DNA of 23,422 nucleotides from an uncultured Collinsella sp. (GCA_959023295.1 CAUFBM010000025.1:1-23422), one strand, 5' to 3'. Positions 1 through 8,249 are shown, counted from the first letter of the stretch. The notes: a model not told the origin generated them from the sequence alone. A program made the numbers and translations.

Positions 1-47
1 GAATCGGCTAAAGTGCGATGGCGAAATTGGTTGTTTTTACAGTAGCG

Positions 48-473
48 CTAACAGGCCGCGGCGGGCTCGTCGGCGTCTATCCCGCGCCTCGACGAGACGA
101 GGACCGAGTCCGCGCACAGCTGCGCGGCGCGGGCGTCGTAGAAGACGTGCGGGCGGCGCTTGCAGCCGACCGCACGGTACCGCCCGCACCCGTTGCAGCA
201 GCGCGGCCACGCGGCCAGGCGCGGGCATGCCGCAGACAGGTCGGCGGAGGCGTCCACGCGCTCGCCGCGCCTCTCCCTCGGCGCGGTCACGAACCTGTGC
301 GACGCCACCTCCGAGCACACCGTCGAGGGCGACCTGCCCAGCTCCCTCGCGATCTGCCTGCACGAGGCCCCTCGCTCCAGCATCCTCTGGACCGTGTCCC
401 GCTCGTGCCTGGTGAGCCTGCCGTAGGCCCTCGGGGCCGCCTTCCCGGTCCCCTTCTTCCTCTTTCCGGACAT
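48..473 (-). pseudogene. IS30-family transposase, 5' remnant
   Basis: The reading frame begins MSGKRKKGTGKAAP and has an IS30-type N-terminus. The segment GRLTRHERDTVQRMLERG followed by SCRQIARELGRSPSTVCSEV is the helix-turn-helix (HTH_38-like) that binds the element's inverted repeats. It stops after about 141 codons (ends DEPAAAC). IS30 transposases are usually about 300-400 aa and carry a DDE catalytic domain, which is wholly absent here. The truncation point is near base 50, where GC-rich transposase sequence gives way to AT-richer sequence (1-47) in which I recognise nothing. The missing 3' part is not elsewhere in the window, so this is a decayed copy, not a frameshifted whole one. The family is fairly sure; whether the break is a deletion or an insertion junction cannot be told. 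Confidence 0.75.
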
Positions 474-525
474 GCCGTCCTCCGATCTCCCGGGGCCGGC
501 CGGTCCGGCCCTCAGGGTATCGGAT

Positions 526-563
526 TCCCATATTCATCCGTACATGTACGGATGAATATGGGA
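526..563. repeat. 38-bp perfect palindrome beside the IS30 remnant
   Basis: Bases 526-544 are the exact reverse complement of 545-563, with no spacer (centre TGTACA). The half-site contains ATTCATCCGTACA, and a related CTTCATCCGAACA (minus strand) lies just outside at about 566-578. It lies about 50-90 bp upstream of the transposase start, where the element's left end is expected, so it may be a terminal inverted repeat, a regulatory palindrome, or the footprint of a head-to-head insertion. Confidence 0.7.
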
Positions 564-641
564 GGTGTTCGGATGAAGTTGCCAATCAAGGATCGCAAAC
601 AATAGCTTTTACCTTGGGCTTCGCCTGCGTACGGGGCCCTT

Positions 642-670
642 TTGCGTGATACCATACTGACAGTAATAAT
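642..670 (+). promoter_or_regulatory. Putative sigma-70 promoter for the riboswitch leader
   Basis: A TTGCGT -35-like hexamer (642-647) is followed after 17 bases by AATAAT (665-670), or after 16 by TAATAA. The predicted transcript would start near 677, just before the first leader stem (GTGCG-GAGA-CGCAC at 688-701). Position relative to the riboswitch supports it; the -35 match is partial. Confidence 0.45.
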
Positions 671-683
671 CAATGGCCTAGAT

Positions 684-880
684 GGTGGTGCGGAGACGCA
701 CGAATGCGTGGTTTTCCTGCGCATTTGGGAGAATCGGGGTGCAAGTCCCCGGCTGTACCAGTAACCGTAATTCCTCTTGGCTCGGGATGCTCGCGTCGCA
801 GATCGGACGACGTACCCGAGCCGTTAAGGTTAAGTCGGATCGCCTCCCATCTTGCATGCGGCTGCGGCGTATGCCGCCGG
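684..880 (+). ncRNA. Cobalamin (B12) riboswitch
   Basis: The core GGGAGAATCGGGGTGCAAGT (727-746) followed by CCCCGGCTGTACCAGTAACC (747-766) matches the conserved cobalamin-riboswitch core (GGTGcAAgTCC, GCtG, then CAGTAACCGTAA). A stem GGCTCGGG (779-786) / CCCGAGCC (815-822) follows, and then a B12-box-like AAGTCGGATCGCCTCCC (832-848). AATGCG (703-708) pairs with CGCATT (720-725) ahead of the core. Downstream, GCGGC-GTAT-GCCGC (864-877) is a hairpin with no T-run, and the ribosome site GGAGGGAAGGGGG (897-909) lies close behind. That favours control of translation initiation over transcription termination. The 3' boundary is approximate. In this class, bound cobalamin normally represses the downstream gene, which here is the DUF4430 surface-protein operon. 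Confidence 0.9.
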
Positions 881-914
881 TGTGCATAGGGCTCTGGAGG
901 GAAGGGGGACCCCG

Positions 915-3900
915 ATGGGGGAACTCGAGCGCAGCATGCGCGATGACGTGGGGCAGCCTCAGGGCAACGCTCCAAGTACAGACAATGGGGGACAAATGGA
1001 TATGTTTGAGGACGAGCGCAAGCGCGCCTCGTTGCGTCGCCATGGGGCGATCGCGCGCGGCGTAGCCAAGCGCGGCCTGGTGGCATTCCTGGCCTTCGCG
1101 ATGGCCTTTGGCACCACACCGGCCCAGCTGTGGGCCGATGGCGCCGAGGGCATTGCCGAGGCCGTGGCTCAGGCCACAATGCCGAGCGAGGGCGCGCAGG
1201 CCACGGACGGTACTGCAGATACTACCGCGGCTGCTGCCGACGCAAACGATTCGGCTGCAGGTGGCTCCTCCGAAACTGGGGATACGGGTTCGGCCGCGCC
1301 TGACAACGTGAGCGATGATGCATCGGACGACCCCGCTGCGTCAGACCCTGCTTCGGCCACCCCGGCGAGCGAGGCGTCTGACACCACCGCCGAGACCGGC
1401 GACGCGACTGCGGTGGCCAGCGAGCCCAGTGTTGCCAAGGCCGCGTCTCGTGCCGCTGATACGTTTTCCTCGAATAATGGTGTCAGCGTCGGAAAAAGCC
1501 AGTCGCCTTCTCGTTGGGCTGGCTCTAACTTCACCGCTTTTATCCAGAGCAATACTACGCTCTATGCGAATGTTTGGACTTCGTCCAGCAAGCGCGCCAG
1601 CGCTTCGGGCTGCACCTATCAGTGGCTTGCTGCCGACATCAGCAACAAGAGCGATGCGGACAATTCCGCATTTGTTCCTGTCGAGGGCCAGACGGGCGCA
1701 TCGATCGTTTTGGACGATGCCCTGCGTACTCAGCTTAACGGCAAGTGCCTGCGCGTACGCATTACCGATGCAAGCGGTAACGTCATCTACGGCCCGACCA
1801 AGGGCGCCAACAACCAAAAGCTGACGGCGACGAACACCATCAAGGCACCCGTTCCTACCAAGACGGCCCTGGATGCAAAGTCTTATGTCCTCATCCAGTC
1901 TTCGGCAGACGATTCGAGCTCGTATTCGTCCGTCAAGGCCGAGATACTGAACCCTGGCACTACACTTTGGGCGAATGCCTACGACGGCGAAGCGGTCCCC
2001 AATAAGCGTATTGCGGCGCAGGGTGGCTGGACCTATCAGTGGCTTGCGTCCGATACGCGCGATGCCGAGGACTCTGCCTATCAGGTGATTCCCGGTCAGA
2101 CCGGCCAGTCGCTAACGATTACGGACGAACTCGCCTCGCAGCTTGCGGGCAAGTACATTCGCGTTAAGGTTGTCGGCGATGGCCAGGAGCTGTACGGTCC
2201 GAGCAGCTCTTTCGGGACGCCCGCGTCTGTTGGCTACAATACGCCGGGTCCTGTTGCCGCGAGTGACCAGATCGCGTTAGGCCACATCGTTCTCGCCTAT
2301 AACGGCGCCGAATTTGGCGACGATTATGAGAACGTCCCCAACGCTAACGTCGGTGACACGATTAAGGCTGCCGCCTACTACCTTAACTACGACACGCCGA
2401 CTGACCTCTATGGCTCCGACAAGGTCGATTATTCTTGGTGGGTGGCCGATTCTGCTGACGGCACGTTCGAGCAGGTTGCAACTGGTGATACCTTCACGGT
2501 TACCAAGGAGTGCGCGAACCGCTACCTCAAGGTGGTCGCAAAGGCCAAGAAGGGTATCCCCGGCTCCGATAGCTGTGAGACCAAGGCGGGCCGCATTCTG
2601 CCCAAGGGCGCGACGACGCTCGATTCAGTTGCATTTACCAATGCGAGCAAGGGCGCCAAGGACACTGGCTCTACGATTGAGGCGTGCGCCTACAAGGCGG
2701 TCGATTACTCGTCTGAGCCGGTTACCGAGGGCGTTACCTACACGTGGCGTTGGTCCTCTGTCGACCCGTCTTCCTCTGCGTTTGATGCGAAGACCGACTG
2801 GCATGTGGTCGAGGGCAAAACCGACAGCAGCTTTACGATTCCCGATGACTACGCCAAGCGCTGGGTGAGCGTGTCGGCCACTGCGGGCGATAACACCGTA
2901 GAGGCGACTACTGCTGTGGCCGTTAAGGCCGCAGGCTCGCACGAGCTGTTCCTGGCGTATCTCAAAAAGATCGTCGGCGATCAGAGCGATGACGCCAAGT
3001 TTGTCTACAAGAGTGGCGAAAAGATCGGTGTTACTGCATTCGAGAAGACGTCTGCAGGAACAAAGGGTGCCGAGCTTACATCTGATCAACTGACGTATAC
3101 GTGGCAGATTGCCGATAGCGCCCAGGGTCCGTTCACGACGCTGACGGATGAGAACGCGCACAGGCCGTCGTTCGTAATTTCGCAAAAGTACGTCGGCAAG
3201 TACCTCAAGTGCATCGTCGACGGTGGCTACAACACCGACTATGCCTCCACGCGTTATGCCATCGTCAAGGGCGAAGATGCCAAGGCGTATACCCTGACAT
3301 CGGTTAATGTCGCTTCGAGCGGCAACCTTGCACAGGTCGGCGGAACGCTTACCCCTACTGCCAATTACATGGCAACGGGCGATTGGGGCGATTACGAGAC
3401 GGCACTCCCCGAGGGCTCCCTCGTCGATTACCGCTGGTATCTCGCCGATGACGCTGAGGGCACAAATGCCCACGAGCTGTTTGGCGCCGACGAAACGACC
3501 GGCGCGATCACGCTTCCCGCCTCGGCTGAGGGCAAATACGCCTATGTCGTGGCAAACGCCGGCAACAACGATGTCAAGAGCACCGCTTGGCTCGTTAATT
3601 CTTCCGACGAAAAGTCTCTTTCCGTTATCGTCAGGGTTGTAGGCGTAAGCAAGCACGATGTCGGTCAGTCCTATGACCTTGTGGACTGGGTGCCGACGGC
3701 CTCGTTTGAGTGGTCGAGTACCCAAAAAATGTCTGCCTGGGACATCTTTGCCAAGGTGCTTGACGACGCCGGCTATAGCTATAGCACGGACGGCGGCGTT
3801 CCCTATTCGGTTACGAACCCCGATAAGTCCCAGACGCTCGCGATGGAAAACACGGCGTCCGGCTATAAGTACTGGCGTTTTGATATTAATGGCAAGGCTG

Positions 3901-6900
3901 CCAACTCTTATGCCACGGGCTACTACCCGAGCGATGGCGACACGCTCGAGCTCGTGTACGAGGATCCCACGGGCACGGTTTCCACGCAGGTTTCCGCGAC
4001 GTGTTCGGTCGTCGGCACCGACGCCAAGGGTGCTCAGCAGACCTGGGCCGCCGCTCAGAGCATTACGCTGAAGAAGGGCTCGACCGCGGCCGACCTCTCC
4101 GAGCAGCTCTTCAAGCAGACCGGCCTCAAGGCGGACTACGACCCCAACGGCTCCTGGGGCTGGGCGCTCAATTCGATCACGTCGCCCTTCGACTCCGGCC
4201 GCACGCTCGCCTACGACCCGACGACCGAAGCGTACTGGCAGCTGTTCATCAACGGCAAGTCCTCCATGGTCGGCGCCGGCGGCTACACGCTCAAGGCCGG
4301 CGACTCCGTCGTCTGGTACTACTCGAAGTACAACGACCCCGCTCCTGCCGATCAGCTTTCGGTAAGCTGCACCGTTATCGGCCAGGATGCTTCGGGCGCC
4401 CGGCAGACGTGGGCACAGCCTACGACAGCTCTCGTGGACGAGGGAACAACCGCTGCTGACCTTTCCGAGCAGATCTTTAAAAAGTCTGGCATTGGCGCCA
4501 AAACGGGGGAGAGCTCGTTTGGCTGGTATCTCGAGTCGCTGACCTCGCCGTTCGAAAAGAACGTGACCCTCTCGAGCGAGAAGGTTGACGAAAACACCTG
4601 GAAATATTGGCAGTTCTTTGTCAATGGCAAGCCTGTTGATGTTGGTGCGGGCGCCTATACGCTTAAGGCAAGCGACGAGATTGCTTGGGTCTATGGCTCC
4701 GACGGCACCATGCCTGGTCAGGTCTCCGTTTCGATGGAGATCATCGGCAAGAAGGACGATAAGGCTCAGCGCTGGACTGATCCTTCGATGCAGGTGTTTG
4801 TCGAGGGCACGACGATCAAGGATGCCTCTGCTGCCTACTTCGATGCCGTTGGCGTCAAGTCCAAGATGTACGACCAATTTGGTTATTGGGGCGTTCACAC
4901 TCTTGTCTCTCCGCTTGATGGCACCGAGCTGTCGGGTGCTTGGTCGTTCTTTGTCAACGGCGTTCCTGGGTCTCAGCTCGATAGCGACTATGTGCTCAAG
5001 TCGGGTGACAAGATCGTCTGGGCTTATGCTGCTGGCGATACCGTTCCTAATCCCGATGAAGTCGTAGTTGATCCGAGCGCTTCGCGCCCGACCGATTGGA
5101 AAGCCGACTGGAGCGGCAATTCCAATGCGGTGGTCGAGAACGTGTCCACGCCTACGGGCGCGCTGGCAAGCTCTTGGACGTTTGATTGGAAGGCCTATTC
5201 GGGCGCCACGTACCCCAACGCGAGCGAGCCGATTGTCGTAAACGGCAATGTGTATCTCGCCGTCAACAAGCGCCTGCTTAAGATCGATGCCGAGTCGGGC
5301 AAGGTGCTGGCCGAGTCGAATCTTAAGACTGCGATTGGCTACACGACGCGTCCGATTTATACGAACGGCTTGGTCATCGTCCCGCTCGATGGCGGTGCGG
5401 TCCAGGCTCTGACGGCCGATACGCTCACGACGGTTTGGGTTACCGACCCTGTGAGCAAAACTGCTCAGTCGAATTCTCAGCTGACGGTCGATGGCAACTA
5501 TCTCTATGTCGGCACCGTTGATGTCGACTATGGTAAGGGCGTGTATAACAACGGCCATCTGACGCGCATCAATATCCTGACCGGTGCCGTTTCCTGGCAG
5601 CACGTCAACGCCGATGAGGGTTATTACTGGACGGGCGCTACCGTGGGTGACGGCTTTATTCTGGTTCCCACCAGCGCCGGTACCGTTGAGATGCTCAGCA
5701 AGTCTTCGGGCGCTGTGCTTGGAAGCGTTTCCGTTGGGGCTATCGTTAACTCCTCCTGTGTGCTCTCCGCCGACGGTAGCCATGCTTATCTGATTTCGCG
5801 CGATGGCAAGCTGCACGTTTTGGCGATTTCTGACGGTAGTTCGCATGATGCGGATGCCGCTTCGCGCATTTCCGAAGAGCGCGTCGTCGACCTGGGTCTT
5901 ACGGGATGCGCCTGCATGCCTACGCTGTATGGCAACAAGCTGATTGTCGGCGGCGAGGTTTCCGGTGGCTCTGCGCTGGCGATTGTCGACCTTGATAATG
6001 ACTTTGCTACGACGTTGGTTTCGTCTGCTGATGGCTCCGCGCTTCCCATCGGCGGCATCAAGGGCGCACCGCTCGTGAGCGCCCAGGCAGATGGCACGTA
6101 TGTCTACTTCACGGTTAACTACGGTGCGACTTCCGACTATGTGAACTACACCTCGGGCGGCGGTGTCTATCGCTACAAGCTGGGTGACGCGCAGGCGACC
6201 GGTGCGTTTAGCGCAACGGGACACAACAACTACTGCGACTCGCCGATTGCCTGCGACGCCAAGGGCAACCTCTACTACATCAACGATTCCGGCACGTTGT
6301 TCAAGCTGAATGGTGGCGTTAAGGTCTCGTTCGAGACTGGCGAGGGTTCCAAGGTCGATTTCCAGACTACGGCCGACGGCAAGCTGGTTAAGCCTGCCGA
6401 TCCGACGCGTGAGGGCTACACCTTCGGTGGCTGGTACACCGATGAGGCTTGCACGGAGGCGTATGACTTCAGCACGCCGGTGACGGCCGATATGACGCTG
6501 TATGCCAAGTGGACCAAGAACGCCGTTAACCCTGACGGCAATGGCGGTTCTGGCTCTAACGGTGGCAGCGGCTCCGGCACTGGTGCTGGTACCGGCGCGG
6601 GCACTGGCTCCGGCTCGAAGGGTGGCGCTGTCGCCCCGGGTCAGAAGCCGGTGACCAAGACGACGGTGTCGACCAAGAGCGGGACCAAGGACAACAAGTC
6701 CGACAAGAAGGACTCCGACAAGTCCGACAAGAAGGACGAGAAGAAGTCTGACAAGAAGGACGGCAAGTCCGACAAGGCATCCGCTTCCACGACCACTGCC
6801 AAGAAGTCCACTGAGGCTTCCGCGCAGGAGTCTGGCCTCAACCCGCTCGCTATTGTCGGCATCGCGGCCGGCGTGATCGGCCTCGCGCTCATCGCCGTCT

Positions 6901-6944
6901 TCATGCTGACCAAGCGCGGCAAGGGTGACGGTAATGCCCGATAA
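915..6944 (+). CDS. Giant surface protein: Ig-like + four DUF4430 (transcobalamin-like) + beta-propeller, C-terminal membrane anchor
   Basis: About 2009 aa. The ATG at 915 is chosen because GGAGGGAAGGGGG ends 5 bases upstream; an in-frame ATG at 852 lies inside the riboswitch region, and one at 996 is an alternative. Residues about 52-75 form a basic-plus-hydrophobic export signal ending near QLWADG. A long Ala/Ser/Thr/Asp-rich linker runs to about 185. Six Ig-like segments follow (about 190-895), each with a core such as TYQWLAAD, TYQWLASD, DYSWWVAD, TYTWRWSS, TYTWQIAD or DYRWYLAD. Four DUF4430 domains lie at about 902-1017, 1024-1137, 1147-1263 and 1269-1375, with signatures such as YWQLFINGK, GAGGYTLKAGD and VVWYY. 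A PQQ-like beta-propeller spans about 1393-1799 (LLKIDAESGKVLAES), then a Listeria-Bacteroides repeat (EGYTFGGWYTDEAC ... YAKW). A Gly/Ser and Lys/Asp/Ser linker leads to a transmembrane helix (about 1976-1998) and a basic tail. There is no LPXTG motif. DUF4430 is related to the C-terminal domain of transcobalamin. With the B12 riboswitch upstream, a corrinoid-capture role is inferred, not shown. Confidence 0.88.
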   Translation: MGELERSMRDDVGQPQGNAPSTDNGGQMDMFEDERKRASLRRHGAIARGVAKRGLVAFLAFAMAFGTTPAQLWADGAEGIAEAVAQATMPSEGAQATDGTADTTAAAADANDSAAGGSSETGDTGSAAPDNVSDDASDDPAASDPASATPASEASDTTAETGDATAVASEPSVAKAASRAADTFSSNNGVSVGKSQSPSRWAGSNFTAFIQSNTTLYANVWTSSSKRASASGCTYQWLAADISNKSDADNSAFVPVEGQTGASIVLDDALRTQLNGKCLRVRITDASGNVIYGPTKGANNQKLTATNTIKAPVPTKTALDAKSYVLIQSSADDSSSYSSVKAEILNPGTTLWANAYDGEAVPNKRIAAQGGWTYQWLASDTRDAEDSAYQVIPGQTGQSLTITDELASQLAGKYIRVKVVGDGQELYGPSSSFGTPASVGYNTPGPVAASDQIALGHIVLAYNGAEFGDDYENVPNANVGDTIKAAAYYLNYDTPTDLYGSDKVDYSWWVADSADGTFEQVATGDTFTVTKECANRYLKVVAKAKKGIPGSDSCETKAGRILPKGATTLDSVAFTNASKGAKDTGSTIEACAYKAVDYSSEPVTEGVTYTWRWSSVDPSSSAFDAKTDWHVVEGKTDSSFTIPDDYAKRWVSVSATAGDNTVEATTAVAVKAAGSHELFLAYLKKIVGDQSDDAKFVYKSGEKIGVTAFEKTSAGTKGAELTSDQLTYTWQIADSAQGPFTTLTDENAHRPSFVISQKYVGKYLKCIVDGGYNTDYASTRYAIVKGEDAKAYTLTSVNVASSGNLAQVGGTLTPTANYMATGDWGDYETALPEGSLVDYRWYLADDAEGTNAHELFGADETTGAITLPASAEGKYAYVVANAGNNDVKSTAWLVNSSDEKSLSVIVRVVGVSKHDVGQSYDLVDWVPTASFEWSSTQKMSAWDIFAKVLDDAGYSYSTDGGVPYSVTNPDKSQTLAMENTASGYKYWRFDINGKAANSYATGYYPSDGDTLELVYEDPTGTVSTQVSATCSVVGTDAKGAQQTWAAAQSITLKKGSTAADLSEQLFKQTGLKADYDPNGSWGWALNSITSPFDSGRTLAYDPTTEAYWQLFINGKSSMVGAGGYTLKAGDSVVWYYSKYNDPAPADQLSVSCTVIGQDASGARQTWAQPTTALVDEGTTAADLSEQIFKKSGIGAKTGESSFGWYLESLTSPFEKNVTLSSEKVDENTWKYWQFFVNGKPVDVGAGAYTLKASDEIAWVYGSDGTMPGQVSVSMEIIGKKDDKAQRWTDPSMQVFVEGTTIKDASAAYFDAVGVKSKMYDQFGYWGVHTLVSPLDGTELSGAWSFFVNGVPGSQLDSDYVLKSGDKIVWAYAAGDTVPNPDEVVVDPSASRPTDWKADWSGNSNAVVENVSTPTGALASSWTFDWKAYSGATYPNASEPIVVNGNVYLAVNKRLLKIDAESGKVLAESNLKTAIGYTTRPIYTNGLVIVPLDGGAVQALTADTLTTVWVTDPVSKTAQSNSQLTVDGNYLYVGTVDVDYGKGVYNNGHLTRINILTGAVSWQHVNADEGYYWTGATVGDGFILVPTSAGTVEMLSKSSGAVLGSVSVGAIVNSSCVLSADGSHAYLISRDGKLHVLAISDGSSHDADAASRISEERVVDLGLTGCACMPTLYGNKLIVGGEVSGGSALAIVDLDNDFATTLVSSADGSALPIGGIKGAPLVSAQADGTYVYFTVNYGATSDYVNYTSGGGVYRYKLGDAQATGAFSATGHNNYCDSPIACDAKGNLYYINDSGTLFKLNGGVKVSFETGEGSKVDFQTTADGKLVKPADPTREGYTFGGWYTDEACTEAYDFSTPVTADMTLYAKWTKNAVNPDGNGGSGSNGGSGSGTGAGTGAGTGSGSKGGAVAPGQKPVTKTTVSTKSGTKDNKSDKKDSDKSDKKDEKKSDKKDGKSDKASASTTTAKKSTEASAQESGLNPLAIVGIAAGVIGLALIAVFMLTKRGKGDGNAR

Positions 6945-7836
6945 GCCCAAGGGGACCAACGGGCAGCAGCCCGACTCCTCGTTTATCCAGCTCGACGATG
7001 CAAAGCAAAAGGGCGCCGCTTCGGCGGCGTCCGCCCCGCGGCGCAAGGCGATGCTTGGCGCTCTGACCGCGGTTTGTATCGCGTTGATCGTCGTATCGCT
7101 GGGCTTTGTCCACCCCTCCGAGAGCGGCGCCTGGTCCATTGATTGGATCGTCCAGACCGTGACGGGGGAGAGCGTCGTCGCCAATGATGCCAAGGTGCCT
7201 GGTTCGGCTGCTGCTTCTAGCAAGGCCGACTCCAAGAATTCCAAGGTTTCGGGCGATGCGAAAGATAAGTCCAAGGACTCGGGTGACGCCAAGGGCGATT
7301 CCGAGTCTTCGAACAAGAGCTCGGATAAAAACTCGGAAGGCAAAAAGTCCGAAGAGCAGGATGGCAAGAAGTCTGGCGAAGCATCGGTTTCTCAGAATAC
7401 CGGAGCTGCCGATACGACCAACACGTCTGGCGGTGCCTCTTCGGGCGGTGGCCAGTCGTCTGGCGGGGCCACGGCCTCTAACGGCGGAGGCGCTTCCACG
7501 GGCGGCCAGGGTGGCTCGCAGGAGTCTGGATACGTTACTGTGTCGGTCTCGGTTACGTCGAGTGCCGTGGGCAATCCTGTGTCCGCCGGCGGCACCTATA
7601 CCTTTAACGAAGGTGCCACCGTCTACGACGCCCTATGCGCGCTCGGGCTTTCCGTCAACGCACACGGCTCATCGTACGGCACGTATGTCGCCGCGATCGG
7701 CGGTTTGGCCGAGAAGCAGTATGGCGGCACGAGCGGTTGGATGTACTCTGTCAACGGCTCGACGCCCATGACGGCCTGCAGCAACTACGTTCTCTCCAAC
7801 GGCGACAACGTCGTCTGGTATTACGTAACAGGCTAG
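6934..7836 (+). CDS. Membrane-anchored DUF4430 (transcobalamin-like) protein
   Basis: 300 aa from ATG 6934, which has AAGGG eight bases upstream; a GTG at 6925 is in frame but badly placed. The start overlaps the end of the preceding gene by 11 bases, so the two are probably translationally coupled and share the cobalamin riboswitch. Residues about 37-58 are a single transmembrane helix (LGALTAVCIALIVVSLGF) preceded by RRK, giving an N-in, C-out anchor. A Lys/Asp/Ser-rich stretch and a Gly/Ser/Ala-rich stretch follow to about residue 195. The last 100 residues are one DUF4430 domain (FNEGATVYDALCALGL, GTSGWMYSVNG, LSNGDNVVWYYV). Length and layout resemble small DUF4430 proteins that accompany B12-regulated genes, but no transporter gene is in view. 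Ligand binding is inferred from the family and the riboswitch. Confidence 0.85.
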   Translation: MPDKPKGTNGQQPDSSFIQLDDAKQKGAASAASAPRRKAMLGALTAVCIALIVVSLGFVHPSESGAWSIDWIVQTVTGESVVANDAKVPGSAAASSKADSKNSKVSGDAKDKSKDSGDAKGDSESSNKSSDKNSEGKKSEEQDGKKSGEASVSQNTGAADTTNTSGGASSGGGQSSGGATASNGGGASTGGQGGSQESGYVTVSVSVTSSAVGNPVSAGGTYTFNEGATVYDALCALGLSVNAHGSSYGTYVAAIGGLAEKQYGGTSGWMYSVNGSTPMTACSNYVLSNGDNVVWYYVTG

Positions 7837-7859
7837 GGATCTCAACATAACGCACGGAA

Positions 7860-7897
7860 CGGGCAGCTCGGACAAACATCCAGGCCGCCCGTTTTTT
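7860..7897 (+). terminator. Rho-independent terminator of the surface-protein operon
   Basis: CGGGCAGCTCGG (7860-7871) pairs, with a wobble and two mismatches, with CCAGGCCGCCCG (7880-7891), followed directly by TTTTTT (7892-7897). It lies 23 bases after the stop of the second DUF4430 gene. Confidence 0.8.
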
Positions 7898-7906
7898 GAT
7901 GCGAAT

Positions 7907-8136
7907 GGGACGGAGTTTCCCAATCGAGGCTCAACCGGAAAGCGCGTCCCACTCTGGAGGCGGATTCCGGGATGCAGTTTCCGCTTCGATGGCCATTGGG
8001 AAACCGCGTCCCGTTCCGAGGTCGGATTCCGGGATGCACTTTCCGCTTGAGTGGCGTTGCGGAAACTGTGTCCCGCTTTGAGGCCTCAATCTGGGACGCG
8101 CTTTCCGGAACGGCGCCCATGGGGAAGGCGCGTCCC
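7907..8136. repeat. Tandem array of four 62-bp units made of inverted 14-bp arms
   Basis: Left arms start at 7907, 7969, 8031 and 8093 (exactly 62 apart) with consensus GGGAyGCrsTTTCC. Right arms, the reverse complement of the same motif (for example GGAAAGCGCGTCCC), start at 7937, 7999, 8061 and 8123, always 30 after the left arm. Arms are separated by 16 bases inside a unit and 18 between units; these spacers diverge much more than the arms. Each unit can fold as a hairpin. A period of 62 is not a multiple of three, so the open frames crossing the array are unlikely to be coding. It fills most of the 413-base gap between the DUF4430 operon and the convergent gtrA gene. Confidence 0.85.
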
Positions 8137-8185
8137 ATTTCGGCACCGTGGCCCGTCCCGTACGTCTTCCTCGACAGCCTCGTCA

Positions 8186-8223
8186 AACAAAAAAACCGGC
8201 TGGAACGTGAATTCCAACCGGTT
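8186..8223 (-). terminator. Rho-independent terminator after gtrA (distal copy)
   Basis: AACCGGCTGGAA (8194-8205) and TTCCAACCGGTT (8212-8223) pair with one mismatch. Read on the minus strand, the hairpin is followed by a T-run (TTTTTTTGTTTG), which fits termination of the minus-strand gtrA gene ending at 8250. Confidence 0.8.
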
Positions 8224-8249
8224 ATATATTCAAGCAAATGTCGAATCGA

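Noticed and set aside
1..47. Possible gene fragment at the left edge.
   Set aside because: Too short to assign; no motif or reading frame that can be supported.
852..914. Upstream in-frame ATG (852) as the start of the giant surface protein.
   Set aside because: It lies within the riboswitch region and lacks a ribosome site; the ATG at 915 has a strong one.
2625..7367. A 1580-codon open frame on the minus strand, antisense to the surface-protein genes.
   Set aside because: It has no recognisable domain and an Arg/Gly/Ala/Ile-biased composition. Its openness follows from the codon bias of the sense gene, which has strong export, domain and ribosome-site evidence.
7907..8136. CRISPR array.
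   Set aside because: Repeats are 14 bp, alternate in orientation, and spacers are only 16-18 bp; no cas genes are present.
7842..8237. Open frames through the 62-bp repeat array that could encode a repeat protein.
   Set aside because: The 62-base period is not a multiple of three, so the reading frame shifts in every unit and no repeated peptide results.
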